A stretch of 64,000 nucleotides of DNA, from the NCBI GenBank assembly GCA_017935045.1, contig JAGBIJ010000036.1, positions 1-64,000 of the forward strand, in the 5' to 3' direction. This DNA is from Muribaculaceae bacterium (GTDB lineage: Bacteria; Bacteroidota; Bacteroidia; Bacteroidales; Muribaculaceae). The notes below the pieces were generated by a model. That model did no database searches. It worked only from the letters and a program-made list of their open reading frames with translations, and was not told the origin of the DNA. The translations under genes were made by a program, and so were the position numbers. Positions 16,876 to 26,514 of this stretch are shown piece after piece. Position 1 is the first letter of the stretch; the number at the start of each line of letters is the position of its first letter.

Positions 16876-17538
16876 ATGACCGATACAATGAATATAGAGA
16901 AAATAAGTCTCAGCGACACTCTGCCGCGTGTCTTTGCAGACGAAAGCATACCTGACTCGCAGGTGTGGCGCAGGCAGCTTACCTTTGAGCGCGGCCGCAA
17001 TTACGTCATCGAGGCTCCCAGCGGCACCGGCAAATCGAGTCTATGCGCCTACATCTACGGCAGCCGCCGCGACTATCTGGGCGAGATTCGCTTCGACGGC
17101 GAGGATATACGCAAGATAGCTCCGGCCCGGTGGCAGGAGCTGCGTCGTACGGCTCTGGCCTATCTGCCTCAGGAGCTCGACCTCTTTCCGGAGCTTACCG
17201 CCATGCAGAACATAGAGCTGAAAAACGGCCTTACCGGCCATGTCGACAGGGCGAGGATAGAGGAATGGATGCGGATGCTCGGCATAGACTCCCGTTCCGA
17301 CTATCCCGTCGGACGCATGTCGATAGGGCAGCAGCAGAGAGTAGCCATCATACGCTGTATATGCCAGCCCTTCTCCTTCCTGCTTATCGACGAGCCGGTA
17401 AGCCACCTCGACGCCGCCAACAATGCCCTGGCCGCCCGTATTATAATGGAGGAGGCCTCACGCCAGGGCGCCGCCATAATAGCCACCTCCGTAGGCAACC
17501 GCATAGGTATAACTGTAGACACACTGCTTCATCTCTGA
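16876..17538 (+). CDS. ABC transporter ATP-binding protein lacking the H-loop histidine
   Basis: 220 residues. Walker A is APSGTGKSS (47-55), signature MSIGQQQR (148-155), Walker B LLIDEP (169-174), D-loop SHLD. The switch histidine that should follow the last beta strand is absent: the strand reads AAIIATSVGNR where TH is expected. That His is usually needed for hydrolysis, so the ATPase may be slow or regulated. An alternative start is the ATG at 16888. It resembles the LolD/MacB class in size, and its permease follows after 3 bases. Confidence 0.85.
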   Translation: MTDTMNIEKISLSDTLPRVFADESIPDSQVWRRQLTFERGRNYVIEAPSGTGKSSLCAYIYGSRRDYLGEIRFDGEDIRKIAPARWQELRRTALAYLPQELDLFPELTAMQNIELKNGLTGHVDRARIEEWMRMLGIDSRSDYPVGRMSIGQQQRVAIIRCICQPFSFLLIDEPVSHLDAANNALAARIIMEEASRQGAAIIATSVGNRIGITVDTLLHL

Positions 17539-17541
17539 ACT

Positions 17542-18732
17542 ATGAACAGACTTATACGCAAACTGCTGCATCGCAATCTGTCGAAGGCGCAGCTGGCCGG
17601 ATTCATTCTCAGCAACTTCGCCGGCCTGGCAATCGTGATACTCGGACTTCAGTTCTTCGCCGACGCGCGCCCGATATGGGAAGATGAAGACAGCTTCATC
17701 CGCAAGGACTATATAGTGGTCAACAAGCGGGTTACCTCGGCCAATACGTTCGGGCAGAGCAGTGCCTTTACCGAAGCCGAGATAGCCGATCTGGAGCGCC
17801 AGCCCTGGGTACGCAAGATAGGCCGCTTTACCTCCGCCGACTACCGTGTCTACGCCTCCATCAAGACCGACGGACGCTCGTTAAGCACCTACATGTTTCT
17901 CGAGGCCATACCCAGTGAATTCATAGATGTGGCCAAGCGTGAATGGAGCTTCAGGCCCGGAGATAAAAGCGTCCCCATCATCATCTCCAAAGACTACCTG
18001 AGCCTTTACAACTTCGGCTTTGCCGGCAGTGTCGGCATGGCTCAGTTCTCCGAGTCCACCATCTCCTCTGTTCCCCTGGTGCTGAGACTGCGCCCCGACG
18101 ACGGAGGCCCCGACCAGGAAATCAACGGACATATCGTAGGTTTTTCCAACAGGCTCAACACCATACTGGTGCCGGAGACCTTCATGCAGTGGAGCAACGC
18201 CCGCTTCTCCCGCAACGGCGGCGCGCAACAGCCCTCGCGCCTTATAATAGACGTAAGCTCTCCCGGCGACGTGAAGATAAACGAATATATGCAGGCTCAC
18301 GATTATGAGATAGCCGGCGACAAGGGCAACAGCCAGGCTTCGTTTTTGGTCAACGTGATTACCGGAGTCGTACTGGCCGTCGGGACGCTAATTACCGTTC
18401 TCTCCTTCTTTATCCTGTTGCTCTCCATCAGCCTGCTTATGCAGAAGAACCGCGATAAAATCCATTCGCTTATCATGCTTGGCGTCGACCTGCGCGTCAT
18501 ATCCGGTGTCTACTGCCGTCTGGTGGCATGGGTCAATCTGTCTTCATTCGCGCTGGCGGCGGGAGCCATGTTCGCCCTGCGCGGCACCTATCTCGCCTCT
18601 ATCCGCGGCATGGGTGCGACTCAGGCAAGTCCCTGGCTGTCGCTCAGCGCGGGATTCTGCCTGACCCTTTTGATTACCATCTTCAACATGCTCAGTATCC
18701 GCCGCCGCGTGGCCCGCGCCTTTCTCAAGTGA
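17542..18732 (+). CDS. ABC transporter permease, FtsX/MacB-like
   Basis: 396 residues. One membrane helix near the N-terminus (about 20-42), a large extracytoplasmic domain (about 45-265), then three helices in the C-terminal third (VITGVVLAVGTLITVLSF, then two more ending before SIRRRVARAFLK). This 1+3 arrangement is the type VII (MacB/FtsX/LolCE) permease topology, which couples ATP hydrolysis to work in the periplasm instead of classical transport. The partner ATPase is immediately upstream. The extracytoplasmic domain is not one I recognise. Confidence 0.8.
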   Translation: MNRLIRKLLHRNLSKAQLAGFILSNFAGLAIVILGLQFFADARPIWEDEDSFIRKDYIVVNKRVTSANTFGQSSAFTEAEIADLERQPWVRKIGRFTSADYRVYASIKTDGRSLSTYMFLEAIPSEFIDVAKREWSFRPGDKSVPIIISKDYLSLYNFGFAGSVGMAQFSESTISSVPLVLRLRPDDGGPDQEINGHIVGFSNRLNTILVPETFMQWSNARFSRNGGAQQPSRLIIDVSSPGDVKINEYMQAHDYEIAGDKGNSQASFLVNVITGVVLAVGTLITVLSFFILLLSISLLMQKNRDKIHSLIMLGVDLRVISGVYCRLVAWVNLSSFALAAGAMFALRGTYLASIRGMGATQASPWLSLSAGFCLTLLITIFNMLSIRRRVARAFLK

Positions 18733-19096
18733 GGCGCGGCCCGGCGGAGGGGGGGCTGGTATCAGAGGGTTGTTGCCGGTGCAGATAAATGTTAAAAATG
18801 TTAATGTTGAATGTTAAAATAGGTGGTGGCTTACCGATTTCTTCATATTTTTTAGCTATTTTTGTGCCAAATTTGGTTTGGTGTTAACTAAAAGTAACAT
18901 TTATCAGCATGGAAAACTCATGCTCTGTTCGCTAACAGTGTGGCTGTCAGTGAAATATGGTAGCGTGCCTTATCGGAAGCCGCTATATGCGCGCCTACAT
19001 GCAAGAATGTTCTGTCAGAGGTTGTGCCTTACCGAATCCGAGATTGTAAATAAATAATTTTAATAACCCCAATGTAGAACTAAATTGATTTCTTGC
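18733..19096. other. Gene-free region upstream of the sus operon
   Basis: 364 bases with no gene. Holds a possible -7 element TATTTTTG (18857-18864) without a clear -33 partner, several GTTAA(A/T) runs at 18788-18826, and then about 230 bases of untranslated leader before susC. No anti-sigma/sigma pair, SusR or HTCS gene is next to it, so the regulator is not visible here. Confidence 0.4.
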
Positions 19097-22000
19097 ATGA
19101 AGAACGTTTGTTTTCACATGAATCGGAAGTTCTGGGTCACAATGGCAATGTTGCTGGCCTTCACACTTCCCGCTTTAGCTCAGAGAATCAACGTCCACGG
19201 ACACGTGGTCGATGAGACGGGCGAAGAGCTCATTGGTGCCACCGTAATGGAGAAAGGCACGACTAACGGTGCAGCGACTGACATCGACGGCAACTTCGAT
19301 CTCAGCGTACAGCCCACCGCTACTCTGGTCGTAAGCTACGTAGGCTATGACCCGATGGAAGTGGCCGTCAACGGCCAAACCAACCTTCATATAGTAATGA
19401 AGGCCAACAGTACAACTCTTAACGAGACCGTGGTCATCGGTTACGGTACCGTCAAGAAGTCCGATGCCACCGGTTCTGTGGCGCTCGTAACTCCCGACGA
19501 CATCTCCGAGGGTATCTCTACTTCAGCTCAGGACCTGCTGACCGGCGCAAGCCCCGGTGTGGTTGTTACCTCCGGCGGCGGTAGCCCTGAAGGCGGCGCT
19601 ACTATCCGTATCCGCGGCGGTTCCTCGCTTTCCGCTACCAACGACCCTCTTATCGTGCTCGACGGTGTGCCTTTGGCCAACGACGGTGTGCAGGGTATGG
19701 CCAACCCTCTGGCTATGATTTCTCCTGACAACATCGAGAGCATGACCATCCTCAAGGACGCTTCCGCTACAGCCATCTACGGTAGCCGCGCATCCAACGG
19801 TGTCATCATCATCACTACCAAGAAAGGTAAATCCGGCCGTCCGCAGGTTAACTTCTCCGCCAATGTAAGCGTGAACACAGCCCGTCGCACATGGGACGTA
19901 CTCAGCGCCGGAGAGTTTACCGAGCTTATCCGCAACAACTTCGCCGAAGGCCACGATATATATAAGGAGCTGGGCACTGCCGACACCGACTGGCAGAAAG
20001 AGGTACTCCGCACTTCCGTAAGCCATGACTACGCTCTGAGCGTAGGCGGTACTGTAGGATTCCTGCCTTACCGTATCAGCGGTACCTACACTATGAACAA
20101 CGGTATCCTCAAGGACAGCCAGATGCAGCGTGTCACTGCCGGCATCAACCTGAATCCTAAGTTCTTCGACGGTCTTCTGCAGATCAATGCCAATGTAAAG
20201 GGCTACTACGTGCGCAACCGCTTCTCCGATGAAGGCGCCGTAGGCGCAGCCGTTGCCTTCAATCCCACTGTGCCTGTAATGAGCAACTGGGCTTCCGGCA
20301 ACGCCGACTTCCCCTACTTCTACAACGGTTACACATCTGTCACTACCGACCAGTTCCACTCTTGGAATATCAACGGTACTGTCAACCCCCTCGCCGTAAT
20401 CAAGAGCCGCGATGACGTTGCCAACGTTTACCGCAGCAACGGTAATCTCCAGATTGATTACGCTTTCCACTTCCTCCCCGACCTGCACGCCAACCTGAAC
20501 CTCGGTTACGACGTCAGCAAGTCCAACGAACACATCTATATGCACCAGAACTCGCCCCGCGCCTGGAACGAGAACATCAAGAATGGCGCAGGTACCCACT
20601 ATCAGGTACGCGAGCTCCGTCGCAACACTCTGCTGGACTTCTATCTGAACTATAAGAAAGAGGTAGAGAGCATCTACTCCAACTTCGACATCATGGCCGG
20701 TTACTCCTGGCAGCGCTTCGACGCTCACGGCTGGAACAACGGTACTGTCTACACTTCCCAGGGCTTCTACGGTCCCTCCACTACCAACGGCATCCTGACC
20801 ATTGATCCCGACTCCAAGGCTCCCGGCGAGCACATCTCCCCCGAATACCGCTGGAACTCCGGCAACCTGATGCTCGTCAGCTTCTTCGGCCGACTGAACT
20901 ATACTTTCAAGGACACTTACCTGTTGACTTTCACTCTGCGTGACGATGGTACTTCCCGCTTCTCCAAGGACAACCGCTGGGGTCTCTTCCCCGCCCTCGC
21001 TCTCGGATGGAAGATCATCAACATGCCTTTCATGGAAAGCGCCCGCGACAACATGAACGAGTTTAAGCTCCGTCTCGGCTGGGGTATTACCGGTCAGCAG
21101 AGCGTAGGCGGCTACTTCCCCTACATGCCCGTCTACAATCAGTCTACACAGGGTTCCTACTATCCCAACATGTACACCGGTACTTATCTTGACAGTGACG
21201 GCAACGTGATCTCCAAGACTCTCTATCCCGGTGTCTACAACCCCAACCTGAAGTGGGAGGAGACCACTACCTGGAACGTCGGTGTCGACATGGGCTGGTG
21301 GAACAACCGCTTGAACGTGGCTCTCGACTGGTATCTGCGTAACTCCAAGGACCTGCTGTCATACGTTACTGTAGCTCCCGGCGCCGCCACTTCCAACATG
21401 ATGGATCAGAACATCGGTACTCTGCGTAACATCGGTGTCGAGGCCACTATCAGCGGCAAGCCCGTCATGACCGATGACTTTACCTGGACCTCCAGCCTGA
21501 ACATCGCCTGGAACCAGAACAAGATTACCAAGCTCAATAATACTGACGACCCCAACTCATATATCGCTACCGGCGGCATCTCCGGCGGTACAGGTAACAA
21601 TGTACAGGCTCACAAGGTAGATTATCCCGCCTATACGTTCCACCTCTATGAGCAGGTTTATGACGAATACGGCATGCCTATCGAGGGCTGCTATGTCGAC
21701 CAGAACGGCGACGGCACAATCGATGACAACGACCGCGTATTCAAGCACTCCAAAGACCCGAAGGTAACCATGTCCTGGAACAATACGTTCTCCTACAAGA
21801 ACTGGGACCTCGGCTTCCAGCTGCGTGCCTCCATCGGCAACTACGTCTACAATGACGTGGCTTCCACCCACAGCACACTCTCTGATATCTACAACACTTC
21901 CGGTGTACACAACCTGATCGATACCGACTACTACTTCCAGGGCGGTCAGACTACCAACACCTACTACTCCGACTACTGGCTGAGCAATGCCGGCTTCGTA

Positions 22001-22201
22001 CGCTGCGACAACATCACTCTCGGCTACACCTGGCCCGATCTGCTGGACAATGCCCTGCGTCTGCGTCTCTACGGCGCCGTTCAGAATCCGTTCGTCATCA
22101 GCAAGTACAAAGGTCTTGATCCCGAGGTATTCGGCGGTATCGACAACAACGTCTACCCCCGTCCCATTACCTTCACTCTCGGTGTCGTAGCAACATTCTA
22201 A
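19097..22201 (+). CDS. susC: SusC/RagA family TonB-dependent outer membrane transporter
   Basis: 1034 residues from ATG 19097 (in-frame TTG at 19085 and ATG at 19118 are alternatives). A signal peptide ends LPALA|QRINV. Next are a carboxypeptidase-D-regulatory-like domain (VHGHVVDETGEELIGATV), the TonB-box/plug start ETVVIGYGTVKKSDATGSV, the plug with IRIRGGSSLSATNDPLIVLDG, and a 22-strand barrel ending in FTLGVVATF. It imports oligosaccharides captured by SusD on the cell surface. First gene of an operon with susD, susE-like and susF-like genes. The SusE/SusF partners point to starch, glycogen or maltodextrin. Confidence 0.97.
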   Translation: MKNVCFHMNRKFWVTMAMLLAFTLPALAQRINVHGHVVDETGEELIGATVMEKGTTNGAATDIDGNFDLSVQPTATLVVSYVGYDPMEVAVNGQTNLHIVMKANSTTLNETVVIGYGTVKKSDATGSVALVTPDDISEGISTSAQDLLTGASPGVVVTSGGGSPEGGATIRIRGGSSLSATNDPLIVLDGVPLANDGVQGMANPLAMISPDNIESMTILKDASATAIYGSRASNGVIIITTKKGKSGRPQVNFSANVSVNTARRTWDVLSAGEFTELIRNNFAEGHDIYKELGTADTDWQKEVLRTSVSHDYALSVGGTVGFLPYRISGTYTMNNGILKDSQMQRVTAGINLNPKFFDGLLQINANVKGYYVRNRFSDEGAVGAAVAFNPTVPVMSNWASGNADFPYFYNGYTSVTTDQFHSWNINGTVNPLAVIKSRDDVANVYRSNGNLQIDYAFHFLPDLHANLNLGYDVSKSNEHIYMHQNSPRAWNENIKNGAGTHYQVRELRRNTLLDFYLNYKKEVESIYSNFDIMAGYSWQRFDAHGWNNGTVYTSQGFYGPSTTNGILTIDPDSKAPGEHISPEYRWNSGNLMLVSFFGRLNYTFKDTYLLTFTLRDDGTSRFSKDNRWGLFPALALGWKIINMPFMESARDNMNEFKLRLGWGITGQQSVGGYFPYMPVYNQSTQGSYYPNMYTGTYLDSDGNVISKTLYPGVYNPNLKWEETTTWNVGVDMGWWNNRLNVALDWYLRNSKDLLSYVTVAPGAATSNMMDQNIGTLRNIGVEATISGKPVMTDDFTWTSSLNIAWNQNKITKLNNTDDPNSYIATGGISGGTGNNVQAHKVDYPAYTFHLYEQVYDEYGMPIEGCYVDQNGDGTIDDNDRVFKHSKDPKVTMSWNNTFSYKNWDLGFQLRASIGNYVYNDVASTHSTLSDIYNTSGVHNLIDTDYYFQGGQTTNTYYSDYWLSNAGFVRCDNITLGYTWPDLLDNALRLRLYGAVQNPFVISKYKGLDPEVFGGIDNNVYPRPITFTLGVVATF

Positions 22202-22230
22202 TAACTCTCACCAATACAGTACAAAAAGAT

Positions 22231-23946
22231 ATGAAATCATATATCAGCAAATTTTTCATGGGTGCGGCACTGCTGTCCATGACAGGACTTGCCTCTTGTG
22301 TGGGTGACCTGGATCAGATGCCGAAAGACCCCCAGTCCATCACAAGCGGAGACTTCAGCAAGGATCCCAAGGGCTATATGGGCGATGTGATGGCCAAGTG
22401 CTATTCTTCGCTGGCCGTTTCCGGCCAGAGTGGCCCTGGCGGCGGCGCCGACATCTCCGGCCTCGACGGCGGTACTTCCAACTGGTCCCGCGTCATCTTC
22501 ATGCTCAATGAGTTCACTACCGACGAGGTAAACTGGATCTGGCCTGACGTGGGCGTGTTCGACCTCTGTACTTCTACCTGGGGTTCCTCCAATGGTAACC
22601 TGTATGGCGCATACGGTCGCTTCTACACCCATATCGCTGTCTGCAACGACTTCATCCGTACGGTGCGCAACGGCTACTTCAACCTGGACAACTCCCTGCA
22701 GGCTGACGCCGACCAGTTCGTACTCGAGGCCCGCGCTCTCCGCGACCTTTCCTACTATTATATCATCGACTTCTTCGGCAACGCCGTGATGGCATGGGAC
22801 GACATGGCTTACGGCGAGGTTCCCGCGCAGGTTACCCGCCGCGAGCTCTTCGACAAGGTCGTAGCCGACCTTGAGGACGTTCTCGCCAACTTCAACGAGA
22901 GCGGCGTTTACGGCCGTGTAGGCAAGGACGGTGTGGAGGCTCTGCTCTGCCGTTTCTATCTGAACGCCGAGGTATTCGCCGGCGAGGCCATGTACGACAA
23001 GTGCTGGCAGCACGCCCAGAACATCATCGCCCGTCATCAGGGCGGCGGCTTCAACGGTTCCGGTCTGGCCAACGATTATCTGGCTCTGTTCTGCGGCAAC
23101 AACGATATGTTCATGCCCGGCGGCTCGCTGAAGGCTCAGAACGAGATTCTCTGGGGTATCCCCTTCGCTTATCCCTACACTCAGAGCTACGGCGGCACCG
23201 AGTTCTTGATCGCAGCCGCTATTTCTGCAGGCAACATGCCTAAGGTTCTCTACGGTCTGAACGCCGACTGGAGCTGTATGCACGCCCGCGAGCAGTTTGC
23301 CGACAAGTTCGACTTCGTAGGCGGCGTAAGCTCTGACAAGCGTACTTACCTGTGGTGTACCGAGAATCAGGGCTTCAAGAAAGCCAACGACGACTTCTCT
23401 ACTTTTACTGACGGCTACGCTCCTCTGAAGTTCACTAACGTCAAGGCTAACGCCGACGGCACTCTGCCCCGCCACACCTATGCCGACGCCAGCACCGGTT
23501 ATACCTTCAACTGGGTAGGTCTGGAAGAAGTACAGGGTCTTCCCTCTATGGCCAACGACTTCCCCGACACCGACTTCCCCATCATCCGTCTGGCCGACGT
23601 TTATCTGATGGCAGCCGAGTGCGCCCTGCGTGGCGCAGGCGACCAGGCCACAGGTCTGAAGTATGCCAACCTGGTGCGCGCCCGTGCCGGCGTCAGCAGC
23701 TGGAACAGCACCGAGTATAACCTCAACAATATGCTCGACGAGCGCAGCCGCGAGCTCTATTGGGAGAATGTACGCCGTACCGACCTTGTCCGCTTCGGCA
23801 AGTTCACCGGCAGCTCATACGTATGGGCTTACAAGAACAATGTACGCAACGGCGGCTCCATCCCCGAGTACATGAACCTGTTCCCCCTCCCCTCTGACGT
23901 AGTGGCAACCTACGGTTCGGCCATGAAGCAGAATCCCGGCTATTAA
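22231..23946 (+). CDS. susD: SusD/RagB family surface glycan-binding lipoprotein
   Basis: 571 residues, a lipoprotein with lipid Cys23 (GLASC). Helical TPR-rich SusD fold: EARALRDLSYYYIIDFFG and the C-terminal ERSRELYWENVRRTDLVRFGKF are the family signatures. It lies over the SusC barrel as a lid and binds the substrate. 29 bases after susC. Many aromatic residues are available for glucan stacking, but the binding site cannot be assigned from sequence alone. Confidence 0.96.
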   Translation: MKSYISKFFMGAALLSMTGLASCVGDLDQMPKDPQSITSGDFSKDPKGYMGDVMAKCYSSLAVSGQSGPGGGADISGLDGGTSNWSRVIFMLNEFTTDEVNWIWPDVGVFDLCTSTWGSSNGNLYGAYGRFYTHIAVCNDFIRTVRNGYFNLDNSLQADADQFVLEARALRDLSYYYIIDFFGNAVMAWDDMAYGEVPAQVTRRELFDKVVADLEDVLANFNESGVYGRVGKDGVEALLCRFYLNAEVFAGEAMYDKCWQHAQNIIARHQGGGFNGSGLANDYLALFCGNNDMFMPGGSLKAQNEILWGIPFAYPYTQSYGGTEFLIAAAISAGNMPKVLYGLNADWSCMHAREQFADKFDFVGGVSSDKRTYLWCTENQGFKKANDDFSTFTDGYAPLKFTNVKANADGTLPRHTYADASTGYTFNWVGLEEVQGLPSMANDFPDTDFPIIRLADVYLMAAECALRGAGDQATGLKYANLVRARAGVSSWNSTEYNLNNMLDERSRELYWENVRRTDLVRFGKFTGSSYVWAYKNNVRNGGSIPEYMNLFPLPSDVVATYGSAMKQNPGY

Positions 23947-23980
23947 TTAAAGTTAACTTCTAAAAGAGATTAAATCTAAA

Positions 23981-24847
23981 ATGAAAAAGATATCAATTTT
24001 AATGGCCCTGGCCCTGCTCATCGGCACTTGCTTCACAAGCTGCAAGCAGGATACCCAGCCCCGTCTCGAGAAGCCGACAGAGTTTGTGCTCAACACACCT
24101 CCCATGGCCAACCAGACATATATCCTGAGCGCCCAGAACGGCGTTGACCTCACTGTCTCCCAGCCTGACTACGGTATGGGTGTGGTTACCAACTACCAGA
24201 CCCAGATCTCCTATACCGAGGACTTCGCCGAGTACGCCAACATCGAGAGCATCTCCAACCAGGCCAAGATCAACATCTCCGGCGAGGAGATGGCCCAGGC
24301 CATGTGCAAGCTGATGGGTTACGTGAGCAACGATACCGAGAACCTGTTCTCGCCCGAGGCCCGCGAGGTGTATGTGCGCGTCCGCGCCTTAATCCCCAAC
24401 GCCGAGTACTCAGAGATCACTTCCAACACCATCAAGCTGATGATCAAGCCCTACAAGGCTGTCAAGCTGCCCGGACGCATCTACGTCATCGGTCAGGTAA
24501 GCGGCTGGGACATCAACAATGGCGCCGTATATCTTGAGGAGGCTGTCAATGCCGTAGGTTCGCGTATCTACAGCGGCGTGGTTCCCATGACGGCTGGCGA
24601 TGCTGCCGGCGGTTTCCGCTTCTATACAGCACTCGGCAACTGGGGCGACAACGGCCAGCTTCCCTCTATCGGCTCCAACGCCGATGACGGCAACAACGCT
24701 TCCGTCACAGTCGACGAGAACGGCGTCTACAGCGGCACTGCCGTAGCCGGTAAGGGTAACTGGAACATTACCAACTGGGAGGACGGCGACATGAAGATGA
24801 CTGTCGACCTGAACACTATGAAGGTAATCTTCGAAAAAGCCAACTAA
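23981..24847 (+). CDS. susE: SusE-type outer membrane lipoprotein
   Basis: 288 residues. SPII signal with lipid Cys21 (CFTSC). The N-terminal half resembles the SusE domain (PF14292): THE strand TYILSAQNGVDLTVSQPDYG is typical. The C-terminal part has one starch-binding-like unit starting IYVIGQVSGWDINN (about 166-179). Bacteroides SusE has two such units, so this is a shorter form. It helps SusC-SusD hold polymer at the surface. 34 bases after susD. Confidence 0.85.
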   Translation: MKKISILMALALLIGTCFTSCKQDTQPRLEKPTEFVLNTPPMANQTYILSAQNGVDLTVSQPDYGMGVVTNYQTQISYTEDFAEYANIESISNQAKINISGEEMAQAMCKLMGYVSNDTENLFSPEAREVYVRVRALIPNAEYSEITSNTIKLMIKPYKAVKLPGRIYVIGQVSGWDINNGAVYLEEAVNAVGSRIYSGVVPMTAGDAAGGFRFYTALGNWGDNGQLPSIGSNADDGNNASVTVDENGVYSGTAVAGKGNWNITNWEDGDMKMTVDLNTMKVIFEKAN

Positions 24848-24869
24848 GCTGAGATTCAAATTTCAACTA

Positions 24870-24902
24870 CCGCGGAGCGAAGGCTCCGGCCCCGCTCCGC
24901 GG
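24870..24902 (+). other. GC-rich stem-loop inside the sus operon
   Basis: CCGCGGAGCG (24870-24879) pairs perfectly with CGCTCCGCGG (24893-24902) around a 13-base loop in the 77-base gap between susE and susF. No T-run follows. Probably an mRNA stability or processing element setting different susE and susF levels. Confidence 0.6.
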
Positions 24903-24924
24903 CAATATAAGAACAACAAGACAA

Positions 24925-26388
24925 ATGAAAAAATTAGGTATATTTTGTGCAGCTCTTCTTGCGTTGGGATTTGCATCTTGCGATGACAAGTCTGACTTAG
25001 GAGTAGCTCAGGTTAACCCTCAGGAGACAGTGATGTCTGCCAACGGTGTAAGCGTCGACTTCGGCTCTGCCATTGCCGGCAACGATCTCGACCTGAACAA
25101 ATTCGTGACTAAGAGCGGCGAAACAGTGAAGTACGGCCAGATTCCCGTAATTGAACTGGTAAGCGCCGAAGACCTGCCCGAAGGCGCCAACGTATCCTTC
25201 GAGATGCAGCTTGCTTCCAAGGCTGACTACAGCGATGCCGTGACTATCCCCGTAGAGAACGGCGCTGTCTCCGCTCAGGTATGGGACGAGACTTTCCGTT
25301 CGCAGCTCGGCCGCAGCCCCAAGGCTAAGGACCAGTACGTGCGCTTCGCTTCCTATATCTCATACAACGGCCAGCTCATGCGTGTAGGCACTACCGACAC
25401 CTGGTTCGCCGCCAAGAAGCTCAGCGTGACTCCCGTCCCCATGGACTTCGTCATCGAGCAGAACTACTATCTTATCGGTACAGTGACCGGTTGGGAGCTT
25501 AATAAGAACTATCCTTTCAGCCACACTGACGCTGACGTCTACGACGACCCGAACTTCACTATCACAGTGAAGATCTCCGAGGATCAGGCCGCTGCCGGCT
25601 GGTGGTGGAAGATAGCCCCTGAATCCACGATGTCCGGTGAGAAGCTTAACTGGCTGCCTTGCTGCGGTCCTGCCGTCAACGGCGACGAGGCTCTTGAAGG
25701 CACAATGATGCAGGGCTACACTGAAAACGGGAAAGAGATAGAGGCTCAGGCCGGCTGCATCAAGCAGGCAGGTACCTACATGCTGACCATCAACATGGAG
25801 GACATGACTTACTCCTTCAAGAAGATGGAGTACCTTTACACTCCGGGCAACTCCAACGGCTGGAGCCAGGAGGCAAGCCAGGTGCTGACTTACAACGCCG
25901 AGAAAGGCATCTATATGGGCTATGCCCACCTCAACGGAGAGTTCAAGTTCAGCAACCAGCCTGACTGGAACGGCACTAACTATGGCTCGTCCGATACAGA
26001 GGGCGCACTCTCTACTGACGGAGGCGCAGGCAACCTCAATGCCGCTGTCGACGGCCTGTATTGGCTTGAGGTCAATGTCAAGGAGCTGACTTATAAAGCC
26101 ACTCTGATTACCTCCTTCGGTGCTATCGGCGACATGAACGGCTGGGGCGCTCAGGAGCCGTTTACCGCTTCCGAGGACTTCCTCGTCTGGACCGGTGACG
26201 TTACATTCCCCGAAGCCGGCAAAGGCTGGAAGTTCCGTGCTAACGACAACTGGGACATCAACCTCGGCGGCGAGCCCTCCAACCTCGTATGGAACGGCGC
26301 TGACATACCCGCTCCGGGAGCAGGCACTTACACAGTGAAGGTAGACCTGAGCAAGGTGCCCTACACCTGCTCCTGGGTTGCAAAGTAA
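24925..26388 (+). CDS. susF: SusF/SusE-family surface starch-binding lipoprotein
   Basis: 487 residues with an SPII signal (GFASC, lipid Cys19). An N-terminal Ig-like part (about 30-170) is followed by three similar units each opening with the G-x-x-x-G-W motif of SusE/SusF starch-binding domains: YYLIGTVTGW (181-190), LYTPGNSNGW (304-313) and FGAIGDMNGW (398-407). Trp, Tyr and Lys/Arg residues between strands fit alpha-glucan binding. The operon ends with a strong terminator 32 bases downstream. Confidence 0.85.
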   Translation: MKKLGIFCAALLALGFASCDDKSDLGVAQVNPQETVMSANGVSVDFGSAIAGNDLDLNKFVTKSGETVKYGQIPVIELVSAEDLPEGANVSFEMQLASKADYSDAVTIPVENGAVSAQVWDETFRSQLGRSPKAKDQYVRFASYISYNGQLMRVGTTDTWFAAKKLSVTPVPMDFVIEQNYYLIGTVTGWELNKNYPFSHTDADVYDDPNFTITVKISEDQAAAGWWWKIAPESTMSGEKLNWLPCCGPAVNGDEALEGTMMQGYTENGKEIEAQAGCIKQAGTYMLTINMEDMTYSFKKMEYLYTPGNSNGWSQEASQVLTYNAEKGIYMGYAHLNGEFKFSNQPDWNGTNYGSSDTEGALSTDGGAGNLNAAVDGLYWLEVNVKELTYKATLITSFGAIGDMNGWGAQEPFTASEDFLVWTGDVTFPEAGKGWKFRANDNWDINLGGEPSNLVWNGADIPAPGAGTYTVKVDLSKVPYTCSWVAK

Positions 26389-26420
26389 GCTCTAAGCATA
26401 CTCCGATATTCCCCTATACC

Positions 26421-26457
26421 GAGGGCGAGCCAGACTATGGCTCGCCCTCCTTTTTTT
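26421..26457 (+). terminator. Terminator of the sus operon
   Basis: GAGGGCGAGCCA (26421-26432), loop GACTA, TGGCTCGCCCTC (26438-26449): a perfect 12-bp stem followed by CTTTTTTT. Confidence 0.92.
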
Positions 26458-26477
26458 GCCTGCTTATCACTGATAAT

Positions 26478-26508
26478 TTTGCCGTGTTGGATTTTTTTTG
26501 TAACTTTG
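26478..26508 (+). promoter_or_regulatory. Promoter of greA-HIT
   Basis: TTTG (26478-26481), 19 bases, TAACTTTG (26501-26508). Full consensus, but 309 bases before the greA start codon. Confidence 0.75.
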
Positions 26509-26514
26509 TGCCGT

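Noticed and set aside
19523..20833. 436-codon minus-strand ORF opposite susC
   Set aside because: Shadow of the highly conserved SusC plug and barrel coding sequence.
22237..23475. 412-codon minus-strand ORF opposite susD
   Set aside because: Shadow of the SusD gene.
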